A stretch of DNA of 64,000 nt from NCBI GenBank assembly GCA_902790625.1, contig CADASP010000012.1, positions 1 through 64,000 of the forward strand. The letters run 5' to 3'. The notes under the pieces are model-generated. The model ran no database searches, was not told the DNA's origin, and saw only the letters and a program-made list of their open reading frames with translations. Numbering within the stretch: the stretch's first letter is position 1; each line of letters begins with the position of its first letter. Source of the stretch: an uncultured Prevotellaceae bacterium. Its GTDB lineage: Bacteria > Bacteroidota > Bacteroidia > Bacteroidales > Bacteroidaceae. Positions 32,668-41,545 of the stretch are shown piece by piece. Both the position numbers and the translations under genes were made by a program.

Positions 32668-32739
32668 CTATCTACAGTCTATAGTCTACAGTCTAAAGTC
32701 TATAGTCTATAGTCTAAAGTCTACAGTCTATAGTCTATT
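32668..32739. repeat. Heptamer tandem array (CTATAGT)n
   Basis: About ten 7-bp units of CTAYAGT/CTAAAGT lie between aroQ, whose stop codon is at 32743, and the O-methyltransferase. The CTATAG core is self-complementary, so the array can pair with itself. Copy number could vary by slippage. Confidence 0.85.
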
Positions 32740-32742
32740 AGT

Positions 32743-33177
32743 TTAAAGGCTATGGTTTAAGAGGGCTTCGATGGCCAGGCGATAGCTGTCGAGGCCGAAG
32801 CCGCAGATGACACCACGGCAGACCGAGCTGATCATCGAGTGGTGACGGAACTCCTCGCGCTGGTGTACGTTGGAAATGTGCACTTCAATCACGGGGCTGG
32901 TGATGGCGCGTATGCAGTCGTGAAGTGCCACCGAGGTATGGGTGTAGGCGCCAGCGTTGAGCACGATGCCATCGATGCTGAAGCCTTCCTGCTGTATGCG
33001 GTCAAGGAGTGCACCCTCGCTGTTGCTTTGGAAATAATCAATTTCCACTTGCGGATAGCGGCTGCGCAGCAGGGGCAGGAAGTCGTTGAATGATTGCTGG
33101 CCATAGATGCCAGGCTCTCTGCGGCCCAGGAGGTTGAGGTTGGGGCCGTTCACAATCAGAATTCTTTTCTTTTCCAT
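32743..33177 (-). CDS. aroQ: Type II 3-dehydroquinate dehydratase
   Basis: AroQ removes water from 3-dehydroquinate in the shikimate pathway and works as a dodecamer. At 144 residues it has the family length. Motifs are VNGPNLNLLGRREPGIYG (catalytic Arg and Tyr), NSEGALLDRI, GIVLNAGAYTHTSVALHD and PVIEVHISNVHQREEFRHHS with the catalytic histidine, ending GVICGFGLDSYRLA. The ATG at 33177 begins the canonical MEKKRILIVNGPN. A hairpin (33196-33231) separates it from susD upstream on the same strand, so it may or may not share the SusC/D transcript. Confidence 0.95.
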   Translation of the reverse strand: MEKKRILIVNGPNLNLLGRREPGIYGQQSFNDFLPLLRSRYPQVEIDYFQSNSEGALLDRIQQEGFSIDGIVLNAGAYTHTSVALHDCIRAITSPVIEVHISNVHQREEFRHHSMISSVCRGVICGFGLDSYRLAIEALLNHSL

Positions 33178-33195
33178 GTTCTTGTCGTAAAGTCG

Positions 33196-33231
33196 GCAGG
33201 GCTGCCCCACGCTTGGTGTTGGCAGCCCTGC
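33196..33231 (-). terminator. 11-bp hairpin between susD and aroQ
   Basis: GCAGGGCTGCC (33196-33206) pairs exactly with GGCAGCCCTGC (33221-33231). It is not followed by a strong T run, so it may be a partial terminator or a message-stabilising structure at the end of susD. Confidence 0.5.
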
Positions 33232-33268
33232 ACGTAGTTGTTGTCGGTTTTTGTGTTTCAGCAGCGGC

Positions 33269-34966
33269 TTAGTAGCCAGCGTTCTGCTTCCAGTGGGTGT
33301 TGGTGTTCAGCACGCCCTGCGGGATGGGGAACACACGGCATTCCTTGTCGAAGCGGGCGGTGGGGAATCCACGGCGGTGGAAACCATACTCGTCCTCGTA
33401 GTGTCCGTAGCGAATCATGTCGTTGCGGCGCCAGTTCTCGTCGAACAGCTCGCGTCCGCGCTCCTGATAGATGTCGTTCAGGGTTGGCGTGCCGCTGATG
33501 GTGGGCGCGTTGACATAGCTGCGAATCTCGTTGAACAGGCTTTGTGCCGTCTGCCCGTTGGTGGCCGATGCTCCACGCACGATGGCCTCGGCCTTGAGCA
33601 GCAGCATGTCGGCCAGGCGGAAGATGGGCAGGTCGTTGCTCTGGTTGCGGCCGTTGATGAAGTCCTCGCGGACGACGAAGTACTTCACGCTCTTGTAGCC
33701 CTGACTCCAGCCCTTCACGTTCTTGCCGGTGTTCAGCATGGCGCAGTCGGCGGGATAGGCCGACATGGGCGAACCCCACTCCACGAAGTGGTCGCCAGCA
33801 TCGTCGGTGTACTTCAGGCGGATGGTCTTGTCGAGCACAATCTCCTCGCCCTTATATTTATAAGGTGTCGTGGTGCGAGCGTAGGTCGTTGGGTCGTACA
33901 TGAAAATTTGTCCTGCCAGGATGTTCTCCTGACGGTCGTCGGTGGGCAGCGCCATGAGCACGTCGGAGAATTCGGGCGAGATGCTGAAGTTGCCGCCGGT
34001 GCTGTTGCCGATGTCGCTGCCGAAATAGCCGGGGCCGCCGTCGCCGTCGTTACGTCCCTGTCGCCAGATGCGCGGGCGGCAGTACTGGAATCCCTGGGCG
34101 TTGATGGCGTCGTAGGTCATGGCATAGATGAAGTCCTTGATATGCGAGCCGTTGTTGGGGAAGAACTTCGAACGGTAGCCGTTGGCACCCTCTGAGATGC
34201 TGAACTTGCCGCTCTGGATGATGTCGTCGATGAGTGTCACCACATCCTGCAGGTGAGCGTTGCTGTAGGCAGCAGCATCGTACTTCGTCACGTCGCTGGC
34301 GGTGTAGACGGGCCAGTTGATGTAGACCTTGGCCAGCAGGGCTTCGGCTGCATAGCGGGTGGGCTTGCCGTAGGTGGAAGCGTCGACATTGGTGGGCAGC
34401 AGGGGTATGATGGCCTCCAGCTCCGAGGCTATCCACTGTGCCACTTCGGCACGCGGTGCACGGTTGATCTGCTCATCGTCGTTGAAGAGACGGTTCAGGA
34501 TGGGCGTGTCGCCATAGCTGTCCATGAGGATGAAGCTGTAGAAGGCGCGCATGAAGCGGGCTTGAGCCGTGGCGGCGTTCTCCTCGCCACCCATGGCCAC
34601 GATGACCTTGTTGGCCTTGGTGATGCCGGCGGTGACGTCGTCGTACCAGCCCGTGCAGGCACTGCTGGCGTCGAAGTTGTGGAGCGAGCACTGAGCGTAG
34701 ATGCCGCCGTCGGCATAGTCGCCGTCGAAGGAGATGCCCACCCACTCGTCGCTGCTGAGTGCTTGGGCCTCCATATAGCGGCGCCCCAGGGTGCCACGCA
34801 GGTGGAAGTATACGTCGGCCATCTGTGCCTCAACAGCCTCTTCGGTCGAGGGGTACTCGGTGTATTGGGCCTCGGGGGTGACGTCGAGGTCGGTGCAGCT
34901 GGCGATGGCTACGGCAAAACCGCAGCATACCAGGCAACCGCAAGAAACTTTCAATATTTTGTTCAT
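33269..34966 (-). CDS. SusD/RagB-family surface glycan-binding lipoprotein
   Basis: SusD proteins form the lid of a SusC transporter and capture glycans on the cell surface. This 565-residue protein has a lipobox (CCGFAVAIASC) followed by TDLDVTPEAQYTEYPSTEEA, then the TPR-like helical core (RFMRAFYSFILMDSYGDTPIL) and the C-terminal SusD motif (PIFRLADMLLLKAEAIVRG, YQERGRELFDENWRRNDMIRYG). The ATG at 34966 is preferred to one 24 bp upstream because it gives the clean signal peptide. It is 46 bp downstream of susC and surely translated from the same message. The ligand is probably a pectin fragment, judged from the adjacent GH28 gene. Confidence 0.93.
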   Translation of the reverse strand: MNKILKVSCGCLVCCGFAVAIASCTDLDVTPEAQYTEYPSTEEAVEAQMADVYFHLRGTLGRRYMEAQALSSDEWVGISFDGDYADGGIYAQCSLHNFDASSACTGWYDDVTAGITKANKVIVAMGGEENAATAQARFMRAFYSFILMDSYGDTPILNRLFNDDEQINRAPRAEVAQWIASELEAIIPLLPTNVDASTYGKPTRYAAEALLAKVYINWPVYTASDVTKYDAAAYSNAHLQDVVTLIDDIIQSGKFSISEGANGYRSKFFPNNGSHIKDFIYAMTYDAINAQGFQYCRPRIWRQGRNDGDGGPGYFGSDIGNSTGGNFSISPEFSDVLMALPTDDRQENILAGQIFMYDPTTYARTTTPYKYKGEEIVLDKTIRLKYTDDAGDHFVEWGSPMSAYPADCAMLNTGKNVKGWSQGYKSVKYFVVREDFINGRNQSNDLPIFRLADMLLLKAEAIVRGASATNGQTAQSLFNEIRSYVNAPTISGTPTLNDIYQERGRELFDENWRRNDMIRYGHYEDEYGFHRRGFPTARFDKECRVFPIPQGVLNTNTHWKQNAGY

Positions 34967-35012
34967 GGTCGTATTTTTTACTGTCTTCAAATAATCTGTC
35001 TTCGCTAATCTT

Positions 35013-38000
35013 TTACTTCACTTCAGAGATGATGACCGAGCGTGAGAGCTGTGGGTCGTTGAGGTACATCACGTCGACGCCACCCTTGGCATCGCGCACC
35101 AGCTGGCTGGCTTTCACTCCAAACTGCTTGATGAGGATGTCGTAGACGTTCTGCGAGCGCTCTTGTGCCAACTGGGCATTGCGCTCCTCCGAGCCGGTCT
35201 GCTTGTCGGCATAGCCATAGACGGTGTATTTCTTGTCGGGCGTGGCTTTGATCATTTGTGCCACGGTCTCCAGGTTCACCTTGTCGCGGTTCTCCACCTC
35301 GCTCTGTCCGATGCTGAAGTTCACGAGGTAGGGGAAGGTGACGGTCTTCACCTCTGTGTTCACCCTTGGCTGGTCCACGTGGATGCTGCTCATGCGCTCC
35401 ACTTGGGCGCGCAGACGGTTGACCTCGTCGTTGAGGCGGTCGACCTCGGCTTTGTCGGTGACGTAGACGGTCTGTGCCTGCTGCTGAGTGGCAATGGCTT
35501 TCTTCTCAACCTTGGCATCGAAATTGATTTTCACGCCCAGGATGAACGAGCGGGTGTGGGGATAGAAGGTCTCGCGGTAGTCGATGCCAGGTGTCAGTCC
35601 GCCCAGGTTCACTTCGGGGTCGATGCCCTTATAGCCAGTGAGCGTCAGCACGTTGTTGCAGGTGGCATAGAGCTGCAGCGACTGTGCCCATCCGGCCAGC
35701 TTGTCGAAGGTGTAGCCCAGCGTGACGGTCGAGAGACGCAGGTAGTCGCCCTTCTCCAAGTAGTTGTCGCCGGGGATGTGGGCGTTGGCGTCGGCCTTCC
35801 ACTTCGGGTCTTTGACAACGTCGGCCAGCACGTTCTTGCCGCCTGCCAGATGGCCTTGGAAGCTGTAGTGGGCGCGTGTGGCGTTCAGGATCTTGTTGCC
35901 CAGTACGCCCTGGATGAAGGCGGTGAGGCTCCAGTTCTTATAGTTCAGCGTGTTGTTCCATCCGTAGACCAGCTTAGGCTGTGCGCAGCCCACATTCGAC
36001 TTGTCGTCGTAGCCGGGGTTCGAGGTCACCCACTGTCCGCTGGCATCCTGATAGGTGTCGGCCTGCACGTTGCCGTTGGCATCCTGGTGCTTGGTGATGT
36101 CGCCCACGTAGAACACCGAGTTGCCATTGGCGTCGTAGCCAGCGTGGCGATAGGTCCAGAAGGTGCCGAGGGGCTCGCCCTCCATGATGCGCTGCGTGTC
36201 GGCATTGCTCGATATACCTCCGATGTTGGGGTTGCCCTGGTCGACATAGTCAACGGAGTACTGGGCGTTGGAGAGCTTGTCGACGGTGTTCTTGTTGTGC
36301 GAGAGGTTCAGCGTGGTCTGCCACTGGAAGTAGCGGGTCTTCACCGGTGTGGCGTTCAGGGTGAACTCCACGCCCTGGTTGGTGATGTCGCCCACGTTGG
36401 CGCGAATCCAGCCCACGGGATAGATGTTGGTGCTGACGGCATAGTTCCAGATGAGGTCGCTGGTCTTCTTGTTGTAGTATTCGATGCTACCGTTGAGGCG
36501 TCCGCCGAGGAAGGCGAAGTCGAGGCCCACATTGAGCATGGCCGTCTTCTCCCACTTCAGGTCGGGGTTGGCATTGTTCTGTGCCTGGATGCCATACATG
36601 GTCTTCGAGGTGCCGTCGGGGAGCACATAGACGAACGAGTTGGTGTTCAGGCCGTAGGTGGCGATGGCGTCGTAGGCACCAAAGCCCATGGCGTTACCGC
36701 TGATACCATAGCCCACGCGCAGCTTCAGCTGGTCGAACAGGTTTTGGTTCTGCATGAAGCTCTCCTCGGCGATGTTCCAAGCCACCGATGCCGAGGGGAA
36801 GGTGCCCCAGCGGTGGTCTTTGCCAAAGACGGAGCTGCCGTCGCGGCGGATGGTGGCCTGCAGCATATAGCGCGAGTTGAACGAGTAGTTCACACGGCCG
36901 TAGAACGAGATGTTGCGAATCTTGGTGCGCGACGAGCCTTGCACGTCGGTGATGCCGTTGATGTTGTTGGCATAGCGCAGGTTCCAGAAGTTGGTCACGT
37001 CGTTGTAGAAGTTGTTCACCGTCACGCCAAATCCGTCGTTGCCCACGCGTTCTTCCCATGAGTAACCAGCCATGAGGCCCAGCTTGTGCACTTTGTTGAA
37101 TGTGCGGTCGAAGTTGCCGTAGGTCTCGAAGGTCTGGTTGTGGCGCAGATAGGTGTCGCGGTGTGCGCGTCCGTCGAAGCCCTTGTCCATCTGCGTCTGG
37201 TGGGTCTGATACCAGCTGTAGGTGTTCTGCCCGCTGTCGTACGAGTAGTTGGCGTTCCACGTCAGGCCGTCCACAATCTTCAGTGTGGCCTTGGTGATGT
37301 ACTGTATGCGCCGCCACTCGTTGCGGTTGTTGTCCTCGTTGATCATCGACAGGGGGTTGTAGTTGGCCGAGCCGATGTAGCTCTCATACCACGAGCCGTC
37401 GGCGTTGCGCACGGGGTTGGTGGGCGAGTAGTAGTTCATGGCGTCGAGCACGCTCTTGCCGGCATCCATGCCGGTCGAGGTGGCCATGGGCACGCCCTTG
37501 TGGGTGCCCTGCATGGCGTTCAGTCCGATGCTCAGGTCGAGGTGGTTCTTCAGGATGCTGGTGGTGAGCAGGGTGCGGGCGTTGACGCGGTTCATACCGG
37601 TGCCTCTCACCACGCCCTGTCGCTGCATGTAGTTGATGCTACCCATGTATTTCACGGCCTGGCTGCCGCCGCTGATGCTGACGTTGTGGTTGTGGCTGAT
37701 TCCGGTGCGCAGCACTTCCTTCTGCCAGTCGGTGTCGCCGCCGCCATCTTGTGCCGAGATGTTGATGCCGCTGTTGCGCAGGTCGCTGGCCGAGGCCATG
37801 TCGAGGGTCTTCAGCACGCGGTCGAAGGCCACATAGCCATTGTAGCTCACGTTGGTGCGCCCTTCGTTGCCGCTCTTCGTGGTGATGATGATGACGCCGT
37901 TGGCAGCCTTCGAGCCATAGATGGCGGTGGCAGAGGCGTCGCGCAGCACGTCGATGCTCTCGATGTCGTCGGGGGCCACCATCGAGATGTCGACGCCGGG

Positions 38001-38561
38001 GATGCCGTCGATGACGTAGTAGGGCGACATGGCTTCGCCCTCGCGCAGCGAGCTGGCACCGCGCAGCGTGATGGATGGCGTGCCCGAGGGGTCGCCACTG
38101 CTGGTGACGGTGAGGCCGGCCACCTTGCCCTGCAGCATCTGTGCGGGGTCGGTGAATACGCCCTTGTTCAGGTCGTCGGCTTTCACCGTGGTGATGGAGC
38201 TGGTGACGTCCTTGCGTCGCATGGTGCCGTAGCCCACGACCACCACCTCTTCGAGCATCTGGTTGTCTTCCTGCAGCACCACAGTCATGCCGTTCTGTGC
38301 GCGCAGGGTCTGTGGGTTGTAGCCAATGTAGGTGAACTCCAGGTTGGCACCCTGGGGCACGTTGATGATGAACTGGCCGTCCACGTTGGTTGTCACGCCA
38401 TTTTGTGTGCCGACCTGCTTCACGCTCACGCCAATGAGGGCCTCGCCCTTAGCGTCTTTCACAGTGCCGCTGACGCGCTGCTGAGCCCAGGCGACGGTTG
38501 TCACCATGAGCAACAGAGCCAATGTCAGCATGCGGCTGAATGTCTTTGTTACGTTTCGCAT
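35013..38561 (-). CDS. SusC/RagA TonB-dependent transporter with C-terminal OmpA-like extension
   Basis: A 1,182-residue outer-membrane transporter. After the signal peptide comes a carboxypeptidase-like domain (VSGTVKDAKGEALIGVSVKQ), the TonB box region (EEVVVVGYGTMRRKDVTSSI), the plug (LQGKVAGLTVTSSGDPSGTP, IDVLRDASATAIYGSKAANG) and a 22-strand barrel that ends near residue 1014 with SFILGVKINF, where SusC proteins normally stop. Here 168 more residues follow: a coiled coil (VDRLNDEVNRLRAQVERM) and an OmpA-like domain (about 1078-1182; VNFSIGQSEVENRD, YTVYGYADKQTG, AQERSQNVYDILI, QLSRSVIIS), which in other proteins binds peptidoglycan. It probably imports pectic oligosaccharides with the adjacent SusD. 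Confidence 0.93.
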   Translation of the reverse strand: MRNVTKTFSRMLTLALLLMVTTVAWAQQRVSGTVKDAKGEALIGVSVKQVGTQNGVTTNVDGQFIINVPQGANLEFTYIGYNPQTLRAQNGMTVVLQEDNQMLEEVVVVGYGTMRRKDVTSSITTVKADDLNKGVFTDPAQMLQGKVAGLTVTSSGDPSGTPSITLRGASSLREGEAMSPYYVIDGIPGVDISMVAPDDIESIDVLRDASATAIYGSKAANGVIIITTKSGNEGRTNVSYNGYVAFDRVLKTLDMASASDLRNSGINISAQDGGGDTDWQKEVLRTGISHNHNVSISGGSQAVKYMGSINYMQRQGVVRGTGMNRVNARTLLTTSILKNHLDLSIGLNAMQGTHKGVPMATSTGMDAGKSVLDAMNYYSPTNPVRNADGSWYESYIGSANYNPLSMINEDNNRNEWRRIQYITKATLKIVDGLTWNANYSYDSGQNTYSWYQTHQTQMDKGFDGRAHRDTYLRHNQTFETYGNFDRTFNKVHKLGLMAGYSWEERVGNDGFGVTVNNFYNDVTNFWNLRYANNINGITDVQGSSRTKIRNISFYGRVNYSFNSRYMLQATIRRDGSSVFGKDHRWGTFPSASVAWNIAEESFMQNQNLFDQLKLRVGYGISGNAMGFGAYDAIATYGLNTNSFVYVLPDGTSKTMYGIQAQNNANPDLKWEKTAMLNVGLDFAFLGGRLNGSIEYYNKKTSDLIWNYAVSTNIYPVGWIRANVGDITNQGVEFTLNATPVKTRYFQWQTTLNLSHNKNTVDKLSNAQYSVDYVDQGNPNIGGISSNADTQRIMEGEPLGTFWTYRHAGYDANGNSVFYVGDITKHQDANGNVQADTYQDASGQWVTSNPGYDDKSNVGCAQPKLVYGWNNTLNYKNWSLTAFIQGVLGNKILNATRAHYSFQGHLAGGKNVLADVVKDPKWKADANAHIPGDNYLEKGDYLRLSTVTLGYTFDKLAGWAQSLQLYATCNNVLTLTGYKGIDPEVNLGGLTPGIDYRETFYPHTRSFILGVKINFDAKVEKKAIATQQQAQTVYVTDKAEVDRLNDEVNRLRAQVERMSSIHVDQPRVNTEVKTVTFPYLVNFSIGQSEVENRDKVNLETVAQMIKATPDKKYTVYGYADKQTGSEERNAQLAQERSQNVYDILIKQFGVKASQLVRDAKGGVDVMYLNDPQLSRSVIISEVK

Positions 38562-38607
38562 AATTTTTTTTGTTATAGTTGGAATTGTTTGTGACGTGGT
38601 GGGAGTT

Positions 38608-40038
38608 TTATTGTGAGAGTTCGCCAGCCGTGCGGTTGACGAAGTTCTTCAGGCGCTTCACCGGATTGAGCGAGTTGGCGGGATACTTCACCTTGCCCTC
38701 ATAGTTCGAGAGGTAGTTGTTCACCACCAGCCCCTCGGTCTTCACGTTGGCAGCCTGCTCGATGTAGACACCATAGACGCGGCCCGTGGTGAAGGCTTCG
38801 CCCCGGCAGGGGCGCTTGTCGTAGATGCCGTTGGCGTATGTGGTCAGTCGGCGCAGGTTCAGCACCACATTATTTATATATATGTCGCTCACCTTGTCGC
38901 TGGTGTCGCCGCCTATGAAGCATCCGTTCTCGCTGGTGGCCTGTATGTTGTTGAAGGTGATGCGGCTCACGGCACCGCAGCGGCCCTGCGTCTCGCCCTT
39001 GGGGAATCGCCAGTTGGCGTCCTTGTTGTTGCCGTCGGCGCGGGGGTAGCTGGTCACGTAGATAGGCTCGGCCTTGCCCCACCACACGTCGCTCCACAGC
39101 TGCAGGTCCATCATGATGTTCGAGAACGTCACGTCGGTCACCGTTCCCTCGTCGCGGTTCTGTATGCCCAAGCCACGGTTCGACTGGCTGATGATGCAGT
39201 TGTCGACCATCACATTATATATATTGTCCATGTTCTCGCTGCCAATCTTGATGGCGCACGAGCGCGAGGCCAGCGTGCAGTTGGTGACCACGATGTCGTG
39301 GCATGCACCATATTCGGCCCACTCGCGGCGGTTCTTCAGGCAGATGCAGTCGTCGCCGCTGGTGATGTGGCAGTTGGCGATGCGCACGTTCTTCGAGTGG
39401 TCCAGGTCGATGCCGTCGCCATTGCGAATCTTCAGGTTGTTCAGCAGGTTGATGCCATCGATGTTGGCCACGTTGCAACCTATCAGGTGCACTGTCCAGT
39501 AGGCACCCTCGGTGATGGTGACGTCGCGGATGAGCAGGTTGTCGCAGCCTATGAGTGTCAGCACGTGGGGGCGGGGGTCGAAGGTGGGGTCGGCCAGGGA
39601 CTTCAGCTCATAGCTGTCGCTCAGCTCCCTGCCCATGAACTTGATGCCGTTGCCGTGGATGGTGCCCCGGCCGGTGATGCTCAGGTTGCGGGCACCCCTG
39701 GCCCACAGCCACATCATGCCCTCGCCACGGTTGTCCTTGAAGGCACTCAGCGTGTAGAGGCTCTCGTTGGGGTTGCACAGCAGGGTGGAGGTGCTCTCGA
39801 TGTGCAACTCCACGTTGCTCTTCAGCTCTAAGGGACCGCAGAGGAAGGTGCGCATGCGGGGCAGCAGCACGCGGCCACCGCCCTCGCTGCTGCAACGGTC
39901 GATGGCTTGCTGAAGAGCAGGGGCGTCGTCGGTGACGCCGTCGCCCTTGGCTCCAAAATCCAAAACGTTATAGACACTCTGCGCAGCTGCTGGCCACACC
40001 GTAGCAAGCATGAAAAACAGCAGATAAAGTTTTTTCAT
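38608..40038 (-). CDS. Glycoside hydrolase family 28 (polygalacturonase-like)
   Basis: A 476-residue exported pectinase with signal peptide KKLYLLFFMLATVWPAAAQ and the right-handed beta-helix start YNVLDFGAKGDGVTDDAPAL. GH28 acidic motifs are visible: NGDGIDLD and TSGDDCICLKN, carrying the three catalytic aspartates, followed by SRSCAIKIGSE in the position where many polygalacturonases have a histidine (SHGxSIGS), and RGLGIQNR. The replacement of the histidine suggests an exo-acting or rhamnogalacturonan-type enzyme. The promoter box TACCTTTG (40063-40070) sits just upstream; three in-frame ATGs (40050, 40044, 40038) follow and I chose the one giving the best signal peptide. It is 46 bp upstream of susC, so GH28-susC-susD form one operon. 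Confidence 0.9.
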   Translation of the reverse strand: MKKLYLLFFMLATVWPAAAQSVYNVLDFGAKGDGVTDDAPALQQAIDRCSSEGGGRVLLPRMRTFLCGPLELKSNVELHIESTSTLLCNPNESLYTLSAFKDNRGEGMMWLWARGARNLSITGRGTIHGNGIKFMGRELSDSYELKSLADPTFDPRPHVLTLIGCDNLLIRDVTITEGAYWTVHLIGCNVANIDGINLLNNLKIRNGDGIDLDHSKNVRIANCHITSGDDCICLKNRREWAEYGACHDIVVTNCTLASRSCAIKIGSENMDNIYNVMVDNCIISQSNRGLGIQNRDEGTVTDVTFSNIMMDLQLWSDVWWGKAEPIYVTSYPRADGNNKDANWRFPKGETQGRCGAVSRITFNNIQATSENGCFIGGDTSDKVSDIYINNVVLNLRRLTTYANGIYDKRPCRGEAFTTGRVYGVYIEQAANVKTEGLVVNNYLSNYEGKVKYPANSLNPVKRLKNFVNRTAGELSQ

Positions 40039-40062
40039 AGTCATGGTCATTGTTTCAGTGCG

Positions 40063-40070
40063 CAAAGGTA
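40063..40070 (-). promoter_or_regulatory. -7 promoter box of the GH28-susC-susD operon
   Basis: Minus-strand TACCTTTG. It lies 13-32 bp before the three possible start codons. No hybrid two-component or ECF regulator gene is adjacent. Confidence 0.6.
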
Positions 40071-40230
40071 CGCCTTTTTTTTGGAAAATAAAATCTTTTT
40101 CAGAGTTTTTTTTCGTTGCGCCACTGTTCACGGGGGCAAGTCCTGCCTTTTGGGGGGATCTCTTCAAGAAAAAAGAAAAAATTCTCCGCACACATCTGTC
40201 GAAAATGTTAGCGTCTCCCCCCTGCGGGTC

Positions 40231-40406
40231 TGTCTATTCCGTCTATTCCGTCTGTTTCGTCTATTTCCGCCTTAGGGTGCCCAATTTGTAGTCCCTTGGA
40301 GGGACAATATTTATACATTTTTTTATCGGAGTATGTCTGCCGCTCCCCCCGCCCCTGCAATGGGAGGTGCTGGCGGAGGAGGCTGTAACTATTAGCAACT
40401 TTGATT
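40231..40406. repeat. 9-bp array and degenerate palindromic repeat
   Basis: Four 9-bp units (TCTATTCCG type, 40231-40268) are followed by an inverted-end motif (GGGTGCCCAATTTG, 40275 onward), a degenerate G/C palindrome block (CCGCCCCTGCAATGGGAGG) and CTGTAACTATTAGCAACTTT (40383-40402), which is the inverted form of sequence flanking the perfect repeat at 23.5 kb. No gene is seen. Confidence 0.55.
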
Positions 40407-40957
40407 CAAGGGGACATCAAATAGGGCACCCATATTGTTCAAAAGCGGAAGTAGCCTGCCAGTACGAGTTTTGTGAAAGATATTGACAAAATGGCCATTT
40501 AACCCCTCCATAATTCAAAAATTCTGCGCGAGAAAACTTTTGGTCGAAAATTTTCGAGTTTTGAAGGGTTTTGTCAAATGATTGTCATTCAGTCGATTGG
40601 GCTGGATTTGGCAAAAATTGGGCATCGCTGGCTTTAAAAAGTCAACGCCGAAAAAAAATTTGGCGTTGCCGTTTTATTTTTCGGCGTGCTTACAGAACTG
40701 CGAAAAGGCATCAAATAGGGGCTAAAAACGTGCACAAAACCATGGCGTGTGTGCAAAAAAATGGCTTTTCCCCCTCGGTTTTCCATCTAACGAAAGTTTA
40801 ACAATGCTCCCGAACGAGTCTTTTTCGCGCTAGAATGCCTCGAAATCGTGAACAAATTTTGCGTTGAAAAAAATTGACATTCTTTCCAGTTTTTAGTTGT
40901 CGGGTGTTCAATTTCGTAACAACTCAATTCGCCACGGGTGCCCCCGCGCTCCAGTCG
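40407..40957. repeat. Dispersed non-coding module A, copy 2
   Basis: Matches 22900-23446 over its length by eye, in the same orientation. The left end (40407-40431, CAAGGGGACATCAAATAGGG then CACCC) matches the terminal repeat of copy 1. The right end diverges after TTCGCCAC (about 40940). Shared internal blocks include ATTGACAAAATGGCCATTTA, the GTCAACGCC/GGCGTTGCC hairpin and AACCATGG near GTGCACAAA. No reading frame is common to both copies. Confidence 0.7.
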
Positions 40958-40974
40958 GATTCATGCGTACATTC

Positions 40975-41252
40975 GGTAGGGACGGCCCCCATGTCCGTCC
41001 GCAAGCAATTTGCCCACGCGGACGGACACAAGGTCCGTTCCTACGGTGCTGTTCAGGCGGCAAATCTGGCGGCGTAAATAATTCTTGTTAGAAAAACAGA
41101 TCAAAACAAATAATACAGATAAAACCCTTTTCGAGGTACGGTTGAAAAGACGCTTTCAGCGTCTGGAATCTTCAACGCTACAGTTTTTTCAACCATACGA
41201 ACCTTTTTTCCTGTTTTTCTTGTTTTTCCCTGTTTTTCAAAATCCAACTGAG
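40975..41252. repeat. Dispersed non-coding module B, copy 2, with an insertion
   Basis: Starts with GCGGACGGACACAAGGTCCG, preceded by an inverted copy (GGGACGGCCCCCATGTCCGT at 40979 region), then AATTCTTGTTAGAAAAACAG and an A/T-rich tail as in copy 1. About 80 bp not found in copy 1 (41128-41207) contain nested inverted repeats (GACGCTTTCAGCGTC; GGTTGAAAA with TTTTTTCAACC). Modules A and B are in the opposite order compared with 22.7-23.5 kb. Confidence 0.6.
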
Positions 41253-41545
41253 TGAGCGGGGTGCGTTCAGTCTGTGAACTTTATTAAGAGGTCCCATTAA
41301 CTGTTTTGGTGACGTATCGCTTAAGTCAGTATCGTAATTTTCACCCCCCTCCTTTATATCTATAATTGTAAGGGTAGGCTGACAAAAGTCAAAAAAAGTT
41401 GCACAATCGCGTCTGTGTGTGCACACAAGCGTTAGATTTTTGCAAAAAAACTTGCGTAAGTGAAATTTATTGTGTTACTTTGCACCCGATTTTCAAAGCA
41501 ACACCTCCCCTTGGAGGTCATTATTAACACTAAAAGAGAAAAATC
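41253..41545. promoter_or_regulatory. acpP upstream region and promoter
   Basis: TTG (41452-41454) and TTACTTTG (41475-41482) lie 20 bp apart about 65 bp before the acpP ATG. The leader contains a short hairpin ACCTCC/GGAGGT (41503-41518). The rest shows no gene. Confidence 0.55.

Noticed and set aside
32668..32739. Heptamer array considered as a CRISPR
   Set aside because: Units are 7 bp without unique spacers, and no cas genes are present.
35163..37061. 632-residue open frame antisense to susC
   Set aside because: Same cause; susC on the other strand has complete family motifs throughout.
40571..40801. 76-residue frame in module A copy 2
   Set aside because: No counterpart frame in copy 1 despite strong nucleotide similarity.
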